In this document: one piece after another, positions 1-10,082 of the stretch
How positions within the stretch are numbered: position 1 is the stretch's first letter
Layout: each line of letters begins with the position of its first letter
Source: Mucilaginibacter paludis DSM 18603
GTDB taxonomy: Bacteria > Bacteroidota > Bacteroidia > Sphingobacteriales > Sphingobacteriaceae
Direction: 5' to 3'
Assembly (NCBI RefSeq): GCF_000166195.2
Contig: NZ_CM001403.1
Coordinates: forward strand, 186,001-250,000
Length of the DNA: 64,000 bases
Position numbers and translations under genes: made by a program
The notes under the pieces: model-generated
Database searches by the model: none
What the model was told of the DNA's origin: nothing
What the model saw: only the letters and a program-made list of their open reading frames with translations

Positions 1-1371
1 AACCACACATTTAAATGGGAGCCTATGTACCAGGATACTTATAATACCCCAGCCAGTGATGGCATGGCCGCGTCCTCGTGGAAGGATATGTGGAATGGTG
101 TTTTTTCAGCTAACCTGGCGATTGACAGGATCAGCAATTTCACAGGATCAATTGACGCTACCCGGAAAAACAGGATGCTGGGCGAAGCCTACTTCTTACG
201 TGGACTGTTTTATATGCATCTGGAGGAATTGTATGGCGAAACGGTACCCTTGATTGTTAAACCCGTAACATCAGACAAAGATTATTATCCTACAAACGCG
301 CAGAAAGGCCAGGTTTATGCGCAAATTATCAGTGATTTTCAAAAGGCATCCGACTTATTGCCAGTACGAAGTCAATTGTATACCACCGCGGCTTACATAG
401 GCAGGGCTACAAAGGGTGCTGCACAAGCTTATTTGGCCAAAGCATATCTTTACCGACCTATATTAGAACTCGGGCAGCCGGCTAATTTTACCGGAGCAGA
501 GGCGGCTTTAAAGAGCGTTATCGACAGCAAGGAGTATGATTTAGTTCCTTACTTTAAGGATAACTTTTCTGATAAAACAGAAAATAATGCCGAATCGATA
601 TTTGAAATACAGATGCATAATGGACCAGGATGGCTGGGAGATGACATGTCGGACTCATGGCGCTGGCAGGAAATAGGCATGTTTGATGGTACCGGCGGTG
701 CCTGGTGGAACCTTGCACCTAACAAAAAAACATACGACGAATTTGAACCTGGCGACCCGCGTAAATATATGACCCTTTGGTGCGATAACGGCGCAAAATA
801 TACTCAGGTAGATGGCACGGTAACAGATTATAACTATTGGATGAGCAAGCTTGCTACCAACAAAAATTTGTATGGTACGCGCAAATACTGCCCGGATGTT
901 CAGCTGGCTGATTTTGATGACGGCATTAACGACCGTTTAATACGTTATGCTGATGTTTACCTGATGTATGCCGAATGTTTGAATGAAAAGGGAGATGTTA
1001 CCGGCGCTAAAACCTATATCAATAAAGTGAGGGCCAGAGCCAACAACGTAGTTCCTACGGAGCAGCCTCAGCTTTGGTACCAGCACTCGCCTGGTACAAT
1101 TCCGGATGTGGATGCTTTGTTGGCGCAAGACATAACCATTAATGGCATCCGTTTAAATACCATTAAAAACATTATTGCCCATGAGCGTTATGTAGAGTTT
1201 GCGGGCGAATACGTTCGTTACTTTGACCTGCTGCGTTGGGGTATGGCAGACGCCAAATGGCTGGATCCGCTGAAAAGTATCGGCTGGACTACCCGTGCCA
1301 TGTATTATCCATTTCCTCAGAGCGAGCTGGATAATAATAAAAACCTGAAGGGCAACGCTATGAATAACTAA
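1..1371 (+). CDS. SusD/RagB-family glycan-binding lipoprotein (5' end outside window)
   Basis: This is the C-terminal 456 residues of a SusD/RagB surface lipoprotein; the frame is open to base 1, so the start and lipobox lie upstream of the window. Known role of the family: it sits as a lid on a SusC-type TonB channel and binds oligosaccharides outside the cell. Visible signs are the helical TPR-like scaffold (LGEAYFLRGLFYMHLEELYG), the segment RLIRYADVYLMYAECLNEKG, ERYVEFAGEYVRYFDLLRWG, and the terminal FPQSELDNN close, all typical of SusD C-termini. Its SusC partner should be just upstream. It converges on the GH3 gene across a shared hairpin terminator. The substrate cannot be read from this fragment. 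Confidence 0.93.
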   Translation, partial: NHTFKWEPMYQDTYNTPASDGMAASSWKDMWNGVFSANLAIDRISNFTGSIDATRKNRMLGEAYFLRGLFYMHLEELYGETVPLIVKPVTSDKDYYPTNAQKGQVYAQIISDFQKASDLLPVRSQLYTTAAYIGRATKGAAQAYLAKAYLYRPILELGQPANFTGAEAALKSVIDSKEYDLVPYFKDNFSDKTENNAESIFEIQMHNGPGWLGDDMSDSWRWQEIGMFDGTGGAWWNLAPNKKTYDEFEPGDPRKYMTLWCDNGAKYTQVDGTVTDYNYWMSKLATNKNLYGTRKYCPDVQLADFDDGINDRLIRYADVYLMYAECLNEKGDVTGAKTYINKVRARANNVVPTEQPQLWYQHSPGTIPDVDALLAQDITINGIRLNTIKNIIAHERYVEFAGEYVRYFDLLRWGMADAKWLDPLKSIGWTTRAMYYPFPQSELDNNKNLKGNAMNN

Positions 1372-1432
1372 ATAATGAGGGGTACGCAATTTAATATACC
1401 CTGCAAACTTTTGCTTACCTGCATAGTTTAAA

Positions 1433-1473
1433 AACAACCGAGCCGCTCTGTATTTCAGAGCGGCTCGGTTGTT
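1433..1473. terminator. Bidirectional intrinsic terminator
   Basis: A perfect 18-bp stem (AACAACCGAGCCGCTCTG at 1433-1450 and its complement at 1456-1473) encloses a 5-base loop, TATTT. It is flanked by A-rich sequence on the left and T-rich sequence on the right, so it can stop transcripts from both sides. It lies between the convergent SusD (+) and GH3 (-) genes. Confidence 0.9.
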
Positions 1474-1624
1474 TAGGAGGCGTTTAATCTATATAGCTCT
1501 GGCGTTGATAACGATCAAATTGAATGAAAAGGCAATTTAAATATGCAAACCGCCTTGTAATAACAATAAATCGAATTAAGCAATGACATTCATATCGCTT
1601 AGAGCAATATTTCACTATCCTATT

Positions 1625-4240
1625 TTACAACATTGTAACAGTTTGCTTTACGATGTTACCTGACGTCACGTTATGCTCGTCGGGCTGGGAGCCGCCTGCA
1701 CTAATTGTTATTTTACCCTTGATTGGTACCAAGCCTCCATTTGAACTGGTTACGGCCAAATCGTCTGGCGAAAGGATGAAATTTAACGTGCGCCGTTCGC
1801 CAGCTTTAAGATAGACACGGGCAAAGCCTTTCAACGCTTTCAGCGGCACTTTAATCCGCTGGCTATGGTGTTTCATGTAGATTTGAACCACTTCATCGCC
1901 AGCTATTTGCCCGCTATTGGTAACCGTTACACTTAAATGTATTGCTTTGCCTGATTTAACCGTTGCAGGTACAATCAGCTTGTCATATTTAAATTGGGTA
2001 TAACTTAAGCCGTATCCAAAACCGTATAAAGGTATGCCCTTAAAATAGCGATAGGTGCGGTTAGTCATCGAATAGTCGGTAAAATCGGGAAGGTCGGTAT
2101 CACTTTTGTAAAAAGTAACAGGCAGGCGGCCTGCCGGATTATAGTCGCCAAAAAGCACATCGGCCACGGCTGTGCCCGCCGCTTGCCCGCCGTACCAGGC
2201 GTTAACAATGGCCGGGATATTTTCTGCCTCCCATGGGGTAGCCAGGGCGCTGCCGGTCATCATCACAAAAACTACCGGTTTGCCTGTTGCCTGTAATGTT
2301 TTCATTAAATTGGTTTGCGCGGCGGGTAGTTGAATTGAAGTTCTGTCGCCGCCGTTAAATCCAGGATAATTAACTTGCATCTCTTCACCTTCAAGTTGCG
2401 GAGAAATGCCACCTACATAAACTATAGCATCAGCGTCCGCAACACGTTTAACTAATGCTGCAACATCCGTTTTTTTATAATTTCCGGCACTAAACCTGAT
2501 GTTGGCTTTACCATCACCCTGCCAAAACTCCAGGCTAATTTGATAGGATTTTCCCGGCTCGGTAGCCAGTTTAAACTGCTTTGGTCCCCAACGATTTCTT
2601 GTCCAGGCATTTAAAACTTCTTTCCCGTCAACCATCAGGCGGTAGCCATCATCCCCTTCCACTTCAAAGGTGATACTGCTTTCCTTCACCGCCGAAAAAG
2701 TGGTACTGTATCTGGCAGAAAAATCTGTCGCTTTAATACTGCCGGTTACCTCCTCTCCTTCTTGCCAGGCGTGGGCTACTGCTTCCTCATATCGTACCAC
2801 AGGGCTGCCCTTTAATTCTCGGTTATTAAAATATTCGGCACGGAAACCCTGATGCCCGTCTATGTGATATTGCTGCGCAACGTCAGTATAAACAAGCATC
2901 GTATCGTTTGTAAAATTAACGGCTTTTTCGTACACCACTTCCGCCTGTGGCAGCTTTTGCCTGATACCCTGGTAAACAGTTGTTAAATTAGATGGCGTAC
3001 CGTTATAATTTCCTAATATGGCTATCGGGTTATCTGCGTTAGGCCCCAGCACCACTATTTTCCGGATGGTTTTACTTAAGGGTAGGGTATGATTGGCATT
3101 TTTTAGCAATACGACAGATTGCCTGGCCATTTTAAGCGCATGTGCCTGATGTTCGGGGCTTTCTAAAACAGAAACCGGTGTTTGCGCGTATTTTACTACA
3201 TCGGACGGATCAAACATACCCAGCCTGAAGCGGATCATAAACAAACGCTTTACAGAAATATCAATTTGTGTTTCGGATATTTTCCCTTCTTTTACTGCCG
3301 CCACCAATGATTTATACGCGTCTGTACCACATTCAATGTCTGTACCATGCAATACGGCATCAGTAGAAGCATCTTCGGCGGTAGCATGTGTTTTATGGTT
3401 TTTAAAAAAATCATCAATGCCACCGCAGTCTGACGTTACATAACCAGAAAACTTCCATTGATTGCGCAATATATCTACCATAAGCAGGTCGCTTCCACAG
3501 CAGGGTTGTGTTTTAAATGCGTTATAAGCGCACATTACCCCGGCCACTTTATCATCAACCACCAGTTTTTTAAAGGCTGGCAAATAGGTATCCCATAGGT
3601 CGTAGGTACTAATATCAGCATTAAAAACATGTCTTAACGGTTCGGGGCCGCTGTGTACGGCATAATGTTTGGCACATGCTGCCGCTTTTAAATATTTAGG
3701 ATCGTTGCCCTGCAGACCACTGACAAAGGCACTACCCATTGCGCCGGTTAAAAAAGGGTCCTCGCCATAAGTTTCCTGTCCGCGCCCCCAGCGCGGGTCA
3801 CGAAAGATGTTGATATTCGGGGTCCAATAGGTTAAGCCCAGGTACTTTTCTCCGGGTTTGCGCATTTGCAAAGCTTTATTATGTACGGCCCTCCCTTCCA
3901 GGGCAGCATAGTCCGCCATTTGATTTAATGATTGCCTGTCAAATGTGGCGGCCATAGCAATGGCCTGCGGGTATACCGTCACTTTAAACGGCGTTCTGGC
4001 TACTCCATGTAAAACCTCGTTCCACCAATCATAAGCCGGGATTTTAAGCCTTGGAATGGCTGGCGAAGAATTAAGCATCTGGCTTACCTTCTCTTCCAGG
4101 GTCATCCGCTTCACCAGGTCGTTAACCCGTGTAGTAAAATCAAGGTGATAATTTTGATAGGGATAATCTGATGTCTGGGCAATTACAGCAAAAGGCAGCA
4201 TAGTCGCTACCAGAATGCAAATTTTTGAAAGTATTTTCAT
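1625..4240 (-). CDS. Glycoside hydrolase family 3 beta-glycosidase with PA14 insert
   Basis: Exported GH3 exo-beta-glycosidase (beta-glucosidase or beta-xylosidase type), 871 residues. A Sec signal peptide occupies about residues 1-21 (...FAVIAQ). The N-terminal TIM-barrel domain carries RDPRWGRGQETYGEDP (147-162), KH at 191-192 and the nucleophile motif SDCGG with Asp271. A PA14 carbohydrate-binding insert spans about 465-590. The second GH3 domain contains the candidate acid/base region LEGEE (617-621), followed by a fibronectin-III-like C-terminus. PA14 insertion is usual for this subfamily and often governs access to the +1 site. Downstream of susCD on the same strand, it probably hydrolyses imported oligosaccharides in the periplasm. 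Family is certain; xylosidase versus glucosidase is not settled by sequence alone. Confidence 0.93.
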   Translation of the reverse strand: MKILSKICILVATMLPFAVIAQTSDYPYQNYHLDFTTRVNDLVKRMTLEEKVSQMLNSSPAIPRLKIPAYDWWNEVLHGVARTPFKVTVYPQAIAMAATFDRQSLNQMADYAALEGRAVHNKALQMRKPGEKYLGLTYWTPNINIFRDPRWGRGQETYGEDPFLTGAMGSAFVSGLQGNDPKYLKAAACAKHYAVHSGPEPLRHVFNADISTYDLWDTYLPAFKKLVVDDKVAGVMCAYNAFKTQPCCGSDLLMVDILRNQWKFSGYVTSDCGGIDDFFKNHKTHATAEDASTDAVLHGTDIECGTDAYKSLVAAVKEGKISETQIDISVKRLFMIRFRLGMFDPSDVVKYAQTPVSVLESPEHQAHALKMARQSVVLLKNANHTLPLSKTIRKIVVLGPNADNPIAILGNYNGTPSNLTTVYQGIRQKLPQAEVVYEKAVNFTNDTMLVYTDVAQQYHIDGHQGFRAEYFNNRELKGSPVVRYEEAVAHAWQEGEEVTGSIKATDFSARYSTTFSAVKESSITFEVEGDDGYRLMVDGKEVLNAWTRNRWGPKQFKLATEPGKSYQISLEFWQGDGKANIRFSAGNYKKTDVAALVKRVADADAIVYVGGISPQLEGEEMQVNYPGFNGGDRTSIQLPAAQTNLMKTLQATGKPVVFVMMTGSALATPWEAENIPAIVNAWYGGQAAGTAVADVLFGDYNPAGRLPVTFYKSDTDLPDFTDYSMTNRTYRYFKGIPLYGFGYGLSYTQFKYDKLIVPATVKSGKAIHLSVTVTNSGQIAGDEVVQIYMKHHSQRIKVPLKALKGFARVYLKAGERRTLNFILSPDDLAVTSSNGGLVPIKGKITISAGGSQPDEHNVTSGNIVKQTVTML

Positions 4241-4573
4241 CTTATCAATAAAGTATTTAATGTCTGTCCACCAGGTAACGTATTGGAGATGCAGTGTATT
4301 GATGTCCCCTTGGCCAGTTTTTTACCAGGCCAAAGGTCGCCTCTCCTCAACCATACAATAAACAAGTCGGCAAAGTAATTATTTTATATATGTTAAGATC
4401 AACTTCTCAAAAAAATACCGGCCTATTACAGCCGGAATTTTCTTCCTGGTTTTAAAATATCAATGTTAATTAGGAGTAATAAGCTCAACGCTCCGGAATG
4501 TAGTCTTCGCATAGGCTCATAAACCCTCAGCCGCTTTACACCAGAGCATCAACATTCTCTTATTCAACTACTC
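4241..4573. other. Intergenic region between SusD and GH3
   Basis: No gene is seen in 333 bp. It contains a likely minus-strand terminator (4409-4436) after susD. A near match to a -7 element, minus-strand TTACTTTG at about 4373-4380, could start a separate GH3 transcript, but this is weak. Confidence 0.5.
4409..4436 (-). terminator. Probable intrinsic terminator after susD
   Basis: Minus-strand hairpin with a 5-bp GC stem (CCGGC at 4418-4422 and GCCGG at 4431-4435, 8-base loop). It is followed on the minus strand by TATTTTTTT from the A-run at 4409-4415. The stem is short but GC-only and the T-tract is good. It would partly separate susCD from GH3. Confidence 0.5.
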
Positions 4574-6124
4574 CTACTTATCCCAAAAAATGCGGGTATC
4601 CATATTATCTGCCCCACCCAGATCAGCCACTGCGGCCTGGTAGTTAGCAAGATTAGCCGATAGCTCCAGTGTAGGGTAAACGTACCGGCGAACAAATCCG
4701 CCTGTAATACTTTGACCTGAAATAGGGTTAGGCGTTAGCGCAGGGAAACCACTGCGCCTGAAGTTGGCCCATGCTTCGGGGCCATTACCCCACGATGCTA
4801 TCCAGTATTGAGTATTAATCAATTTCAAGGCATTTGCAGCATTGTAAGCATTAACCGGATTATTGATAAAGGAGTTTTCTGTAGCTAAAGGAATTATGGC
4901 AGACGCGTTATAGGTTGTCCATTGATCCATGGCCCCGCGTATGCCATTAGCATAATAAACATCCGGAGTGCTTCCGCCGGGTATCCATCCTCTGAAAGCG
5001 GCTTCTGCCAACAGTAATTGTGTTTGCGCATAGGTGATAAAAAACTGAGGCGCTGTTAAATTTGCTAAGTAAGTATAATTTATTTGCGAGTAATTGAAAC
5101 CCGAGCCATTTGCGCCCCGGTAACCAGGTGCATTTGGTAAGGTAGCGCTACTATACCCTATCGGCAAACCAAACTGATTGGCAGATGTGGTGTCGGGTAC
5201 GCCGCTTGTTGCAGAAACCGGGTTGGGATATTTACCGGATATATACTTCAGTCGCGGATCGCCCGAGTTTTTCAATTGGTTTACAAAAGGCTCCGCCAGG
5301 TAGTAAGTATTAGTTAGTGTTGAAAGATTTTGACTAACTGGGTTAACAAAGGTTGTAGTGTATTTTAAATAGCAGTTATCGGCGTTGGAGGCCATTACCC
5401 CGCCTGCGAAAGCGGCTTGCACAATGGTTTGCGCTTTTGCCGCGTCGTATTTTGAATACCGCATGCCGATACGTAATAATAACGAGTATCCCAATTTTTT
5501 CCATTGGGCTACATTGCCTCCATAAAATACATCTGCCTTAACAATGTCTTTCGCAGGGTCGAGCGCGGCAGTCGCGGCGGTTATTTCATTAACAAGATCT
5601 GTGTAAATAACTGCTTGGTTATCGTATTTTGGCGTAAGTATGTTGCCCAGATAAGCCTGACCTGCTTCGCTGTAGGGTACGTCTCCGTATGTATCAACCA
5701 GGGTCATAAATTGATAGGCTTTCCATATCCTGGCCTCGTTATATAAGTTGGTACGGGCGGAATTTCCTTTCAGTTGGCTTAATATCTGAACCAGTAGCTG
5801 TACCGGGCCGGCAGACGATGTAGCACCTGTATTGGTACCTGTATACTCGCCATTCCATCTTTGCGCCGTGTACGTTTGATTAACCTGGTTGAAATTAAAA
5901 GCCGAGGTTACGCCGGTAAATGGGTTGACAAATTGCTGCACAACTGTTGCATCCGTTTCCATAATGGACGCGTATGTACTAAATTCAGCATTGGTAAATA
6001 AAAACGCGGCATCAAGTTGTGTGGGGTTGTTTGGATTGACATTTAAGGCATCAAATCCTTTATTGCAACTGCACGCCAGGGTAATGCAGATTGCTGAAAT
6101 TAAAAAACTGGTTATATTTTTCAT
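4574..6124 (-). CDS. SusD-like outer-membrane lipoprotein (SusD-like_2 type)
   Basis: A 516-residue SusD homologue of the SusD-like_2 group. The N-terminus has a lipoprotein signal (cysteines at 18 and 20, ITLACSC), then the group's opening NVNPNNPTQLDAAFLF. The helical core includes EARIWKAYQFMTLVDTYGDVPYSEAG. The C-terminus RRYVYPTLELSANLANYQ and a final DTRIFW motif are typical. It starts 13 bp after the susC stop, so the pair is surely co-transcribed. Role by family: surface oligosaccharide capture and lid of the SusC channel. SusD-like_2 proteins often accompany receptors for varied oligosaccharides or peptides, so substrate is inferred only from neighbouring GH3, esterase and sugar-acid genes. 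Confidence 0.95.
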   Translation of the reverse strand: MKNITSFLISAICITLACSCNKGFDALNVNPNNPTQLDAAFLFTNAEFSTYASIMETDATVVQQFVNPFTGVTSAFNFNQVNQTYTAQRWNGEYTGTNTGATSSAGPVQLLVQILSQLKGNSARTNLYNEARIWKAYQFMTLVDTYGDVPYSEAGQAYLGNILTPKYDNQAVIYTDLVNEITAATAALDPAKDIVKADVFYGGNVAQWKKLGYSLLLRIGMRYSKYDAAKAQTIVQAAFAGGVMASNADNCYLKYTTTFVNPVSQNLSTLTNTYYLAEPFVNQLKNSGDPRLKYISGKYPNPVSATSGVPDTTSANQFGLPIGYSSATLPNAPGYRGANGSGFNYSQINYTYLANLTAPQFFITYAQTQLLLAEAAFRGWIPGGSTPDVYYANGIRGAMDQWTTYNASAIIPLATENSFINNPVNAYNAANALKLINTQYWIASWGNGPEAWANFRRSGFPALTPNPISGQSITGGFVRRYVYPTLELSANLANYQAAVADLGGADNMDTRIFWDK

Positions 6125-6137
6125 ATTCTATTTAGGA

Positions 6138-9100
6138 TTAGAATTTTATGTTTACGTTAAATCCATAAGTGCGCTGGGTGGGCAGTGATGCCTGCTCATA
6201 ACCTGTTAAAGTATCGCCGCTTGAAGCTATCGCTTCCGGATCAATGTTAGGTGTATACTTTTTGATGATCAGCACATTGTGGCATACTGCGGTAAGCGCT
6301 AAGCCTTTTATATATTTTTTATTGATAAACTTAGACAGATCGTATCCTAAGGACAGGTTGCGTAACTTGATAAAGCTCGAACTGTAGATAAAGGGGTCAA
6401 GAATACCAGTTGTACGATAGTTGGCGTAAAAATCTTCGGCATTGACTGCGGTGGTATTGGGCGAGCCATCAGCGTTTACACCAGGGAATACTACACCCCC
6501 AACCCGGCCCACTAACGATTCTTTGGATAACCCTTCCCTTGTTAAGTTTAAGTTGGTGCTGGATAGTACTTTACCGCCAGCCTTGTAGTCAATATGTGCA
6601 ATTAAGGTAAAGCCTTTATACATCACCGTATTTATCCAGCCGCCGGTTGATGTAGGTAAGCCACTGCCAAAATTGACAGGTAATGCACTTGGAGTTGGCT
6701 TTCCACCTGTTAACAATACATTGCCTGCGGCATCCCTTTTATAGGTAAAACCTTGAATTTGATTAAGCGGCAAACCTACCACATCAACAATTGACCCAAA
6801 AAACTCGCCGCTGCCTACAACCAGTTGTGATTGGTTATTGGCTAACGATAAGACCTTAGACGAGTTGAAGGCTGTGTTAAACACTGTTTTCCAAGTTATG
6901 TCTTTGTTTCTAACAGGTATGAGCTCCAGGTTAATTTCGAGGCCTTTGTTGTCAAGCCCGCCTAAGTTAACCAACGTACTGCTATAGCCGCTGGAGGCAG
7001 ATAAGCTGATTGGAACTGCCTGATTGCTGGTTTTTTTATCATAAGCGGCTATATCCACGTTTACACGGTTGTTAAACATGCGCATTTCAAGCCCTATTTC
7101 TTTTTCGTTAACTCCAAACGGTTTGATCTGCGGGTTTGGTGCAGAGGTATTATTGATGCTTCCTAACGGCAACCCGTTAAATGTATTTGATGATAGCGCA
7201 AAGGTTAAGGCATTATATGCCCCCACTGTACCGGCACTGCCGGTTTCGGCTACTGCAACCCTAAGCTTTCCGAAATTTAACCACTTCGCACTCGGGAGCA
7301 GTTCAGAAAACACAAAGCTACCGCTAACCGAGGGGTAAAAGTAATGATCAAGATCTTTTATAAATACAGAATACCAATCGTTACGGCCGGTAACGTTAAG
7401 GTAAAGGAAATTTTTATAAGAAAGCTCAGCCGTGCCGTATAATGAATTAACAGTTTGTTTAGACAAGTTATAAGTAGAGACATTGGTAACACCATTTCCA
7501 ATGGTATATAAGTCTCTGATATAAAAATTGGTAACACCTTCGCTAAAAGTTGAAGATACCAAAGGAAAGGTATTACCGCCGACAGTGGCGCTAAAGGCAA
7601 AATCTTTCCAGGTATGGCCGCCCCCCAGCAAGAAATCAAAATTATTCTGAGTGGTTTTTACCGAATTGATAGAATAAGCACCGTTAAACAGGCCTGTCGG
7701 CGCCCCCCCAACACCCAGGCCTCCTGTGGCGGTATTTGACTCGAAAGAGGTTTGTAAAAGATCCATATTGGCACGGCCCTGTAGGTATAACCAGTCGAAG
7801 AACTGGTAACGCAACACAGCAGTCCCCAATAAATGATCTTTGGTTTGCTTTTGGAACTGCTTTGCCAACACCCAATAAGGATTGGTAACTGTAGAAAAGC
7901 GCGAGGTGGGGGCTTCGTTACCGTTGGCATCTATTGCGCCAGCTTTAAGTACATCAAAATCAATTGAGTTGGCAAGCCTGTACATTGATGCGGGTATCGA
8001 CAGTCCCTGTACCCCGATAAACGGTGGCTTATTATTAAACTCATGGCCATAGTTCACGTAAAACTGTGCAGATAATTGATCGGTAAGTTTATAGTTGATG
8101 CCGATGTTAAATATTTTTTTGTGATAGTCGTTATTAGGTATAATGCCGTCTGCATCTTGGTTTGAAAATGAAACCCGGAAACTGCCTTTATCATTTCCTC
8201 CCGAAAGGGCCAAGGTATTGCTCCATGATGGTGCACTTCTGAAAAACTTACTGATACGGTTTTTAACCGGTGCATATGGGCGCTGAACGCCGTCGAACTG
8301 GTAAGTTGGAACATTATCAAACGGTACGCCGAAACTCCAGGCGCCCGAGCTTTGGGCATCTCCTTGGGATAAGGGGCGTTTGTTATTTTCGCCCTGGCCG
8401 TATTCGTACTGAAAATCGGTATAATCAAGGGCCTGGTTTACGGTAAAGTTTGAATTGAACTCGACACCAATGCCTGCATTTTTTGCACCGGTTTTGGTAG
8501 TGATGATAATTGCTCCGTTAACAGCGCGCGAGCCATATAGGGCTGCTGCTGTGGATCCTTTTAAAATTGTCATCGATTCAATGTCATCCTGGTTAATGCC
8601 CTGCAGGTTATCGCCCTGGTCGGTATTTTGGGAGTTTCCATTACTGCTACTTGCACCTTGTGACATCGGTAAACCATTAATTACTATCAGTGGCGAATTA
8701 TCTGCCGTAAACGACGATTGCCCGCGTAACCTGATCTTGGTACTGCTGCCCGGACCGGCCGCAGGCGGCGAAACATCTAAACCTGCCACCTGGCCTTGGA
8801 GCGCGTTGACAAAATTAGTTGTGCGGTTGGTTTGAATAGCCTGTACATCAGCTTTCTGCGCAGCATAACCAAGGCTTTTGGCTTCTCTTTTGATACCAAG
8901 CGCGGTTACGATTACTTCATTTAACGCGCTCGAAGCGGGAGTAAGTGAAGCATTTACCGTAGTTTTACTACCAACAGCTATTTCAAGTCGGCTATAACCT
9001 ATAAAGGAAAATACCAGCACCGCCCCGGTATTGGCCACATTAATTTTGTATTCGCCTGATATATTGGTGACAGCTACGTTACGCGTGCCTTTTTCAGTTA

Positions 9101-9350
9101 CGGTTACACCCGGCAAGCTGTTTCCTTTTTCGTCTGATACTTTACCGCTAATAGCTTTTGCAATTATTTGTGATACAGAAGGAGGCTGACTCTTATCAAA
9201 GCCGTTCTCTTTTATAGCTTCTGTTTGTTTAACATCAATTTTTCCGGGTACTGCATTACCCGCGGCAATGGCACTTTCTGTATATTGTAAGAGCATTGCC
9301 AAGGTTAAAACAGTACACATACATAATAAGGATAATGACTTTTTTTCCAT
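6138..9350 (-). CDS. SusC/RagA-family TonB-linked outer-membrane transporter
   Basis: A 1070-residue TonB-dependent channel that imports oligosaccharides into the periplasm. In order: signal peptide to about residue 30, an N-terminal extension, a CarboxypepD_reg-like domain (about 67-140, ISGKVSDEKGNSLPGVTV), then the TonB-plug domain with the SusC signature PLIVINGLPM near 220-229. A long beta-barrel follows, ending in YGFNVNIKF with the usual terminal aromatic residue. The first gene of a susC-susD pair, it lies about 330 bp downstream of a candidate promoter carrying the 27-bp motif shared with two other units in this island. No STN domain is visible, so direct anti-sigma signalling is not suggested. 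Confidence in family is very high. Confidence 0.97.
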   Translation of the reverse strand: MEKKSLSLLCMCTVLTLAMLLQYTESAIAAGNAVPGKIDVKQTEAIKENGFDKSQPPSVSQIIAKAISGKVSDEKGNSLPGVTVTEKGTRNVAVTNISGEYKINVANTGAVLVFSFIGYSRLEIAVGSKTTVNASLTPASSALNEVIVTALGIKREAKSLGYAAQKADVQAIQTNRTTNFVNALQGQVAGLDVSPPAAGPGSSTKIRLRGQSSFTADNSPLIVINGLPMSQGASSSNGNSQNTDQGDNLQGINQDDIESMTILKGSTAAALYGSRAVNGAIIITTKTGAKNAGIGVEFNSNFTVNQALDYTDFQYEYGQGENNKRPLSQGDAQSSGAWSFGVPFDNVPTYQFDGVQRPYAPVKNRISKFFRSAPSWSNTLALSGGNDKGSFRVSFSNQDADGIIPNNDYHKKIFNIGINYKLTDQLSAQFYVNYGHEFNNKPPFIGVQGLSIPASMYRLANSIDFDVLKAGAIDANGNEAPTSRFSTVTNPYWVLAKQFQKQTKDHLLGTAVLRYQFFDWLYLQGRANMDLLQTSFESNTATGGLGVGGAPTGLFNGAYSINSVKTTQNNFDFLLGGGHTWKDFAFSATVGGNTFPLVSSTFSEGVTNFYIRDLYTIGNGVTNVSTYNLSKQTVNSLYGTAELSYKNFLYLNVTGRNDWYSVFIKDLDHYFYPSVSGSFVFSELLPSAKWLNFGKLRVAVAETGSAGTVGAYNALTFALSSNTFNGLPLGSINNTSAPNPQIKPFGVNEKEIGLEMRMFNNRVNVDIAAYDKKTSNQAVPISLSASSGYSSTLVNLGGLDNKGLEINLELIPVRNKDITWKTVFNTAFNSSKVLSLANNQSQLVVGSGEFFGSIVDVVGLPLNQIQGFTYKRDAAGNVLLTGGKPTPSALPVNFGSGLPTSTGGWINTVMYKGFTLIAHIDYKAGGKVLSSTNLNLTREGLSKESLVGRVGGVVFPGVNADGSPNTTAVNAEDFYANYRTTGILDPFIYSSSFIKLRNLSLGYDLSKFINKKYIKGLALTAVCHNVLIIKKYTPNIDPEAIASSGDTLTGYEQASLPTQRTYGFNVNIKF

Positions 9351-10082
9351 AATTTAATTAGTTAAATAGGTTTAAATTTGCAATAGAGATTCCCTTGCAG
9401 CCTCGTAAAGCCGCCTCTGTCGGTTTAGGGGAATAAAGAATGGAATTCGGCACCGCCTTGGTACCATCCTATAGTTGGTAGGTAAATTTATTTCATATAA
9501 TTATAATTGGTTATGGTTATTTAATCAATTTCTATCTTCAATGGAATTATTTTTTCTAATAAAAACAACCCTTATTGTAAACCAGCAATTGTGACCACTG
9601 CCGGTAACATGTAAACAAAATAGGCAATCAATAAAAACAATGGTATTATTTAATTTATAATTGGTTTTGAAACTATTGAGTTTCTAAAACAAATAAAGGC
9701 AACTTAGCTGAAAAGTAATTTCAGTATTAAAGCAAAAAATTGTAACATATTAACAATGTGACACCCATCATACTTTTATTAATATATTGTTATAAACATT
9801 AAATCGGGCAAATTGGCCGTGTCCTTTAGCGTTTTAGTAGCTATTGAGTCCTCCCCTCAATGATAACATCGGTTTGATCGCCCAAAATATTGCGTTCCAT
9901 AATTCAGCCGGACTAATAGCCATTCCTGTTTTATTGCAGAGATCGGCACCCGGTTTAGAATTTCATCGTCTTTGGGCAAAAGGAATCTATTTTAAAGCTT
10001 ATTCGCCGCCGTATAGTTGGCGGCCAGGTAACGATCTCGGATCAAGCGGAAAGGCCCCATGCGGTTCAAAAGGTTTGTACTG
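9351..10082. other. Intergenic region upstream of susC
   Basis: 732 bp with no convincing gene. A 168-codon open frame runs in from about 9844, but its composition is not protein-like and half of it lies antisense to the dehydratase gene. The region holds the susC promoter module (9690-9756) and would give an untranslated leader of over 300 nt. Confidence 0.5.
9690..9756 (-). promoter_or_regulatory. Shared 27-bp motif plus -7 element, susC promoter
   Basis: Copy 1 of a motif seen three times. On the plus strand it reads AAGCA, six A/T bases, then TGTAACATATTAACAA (9730-9756). It contains the dyad TTGT-N9-ACAA (9740-9756). On the minus strand a near-consensus -7 element TTTATTTG (9697 to 9690) lies exactly 32 bp away, the same spacing as in the other two copies. 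It points toward susC, with a leader of about 330 nt. Confidence 0.6.
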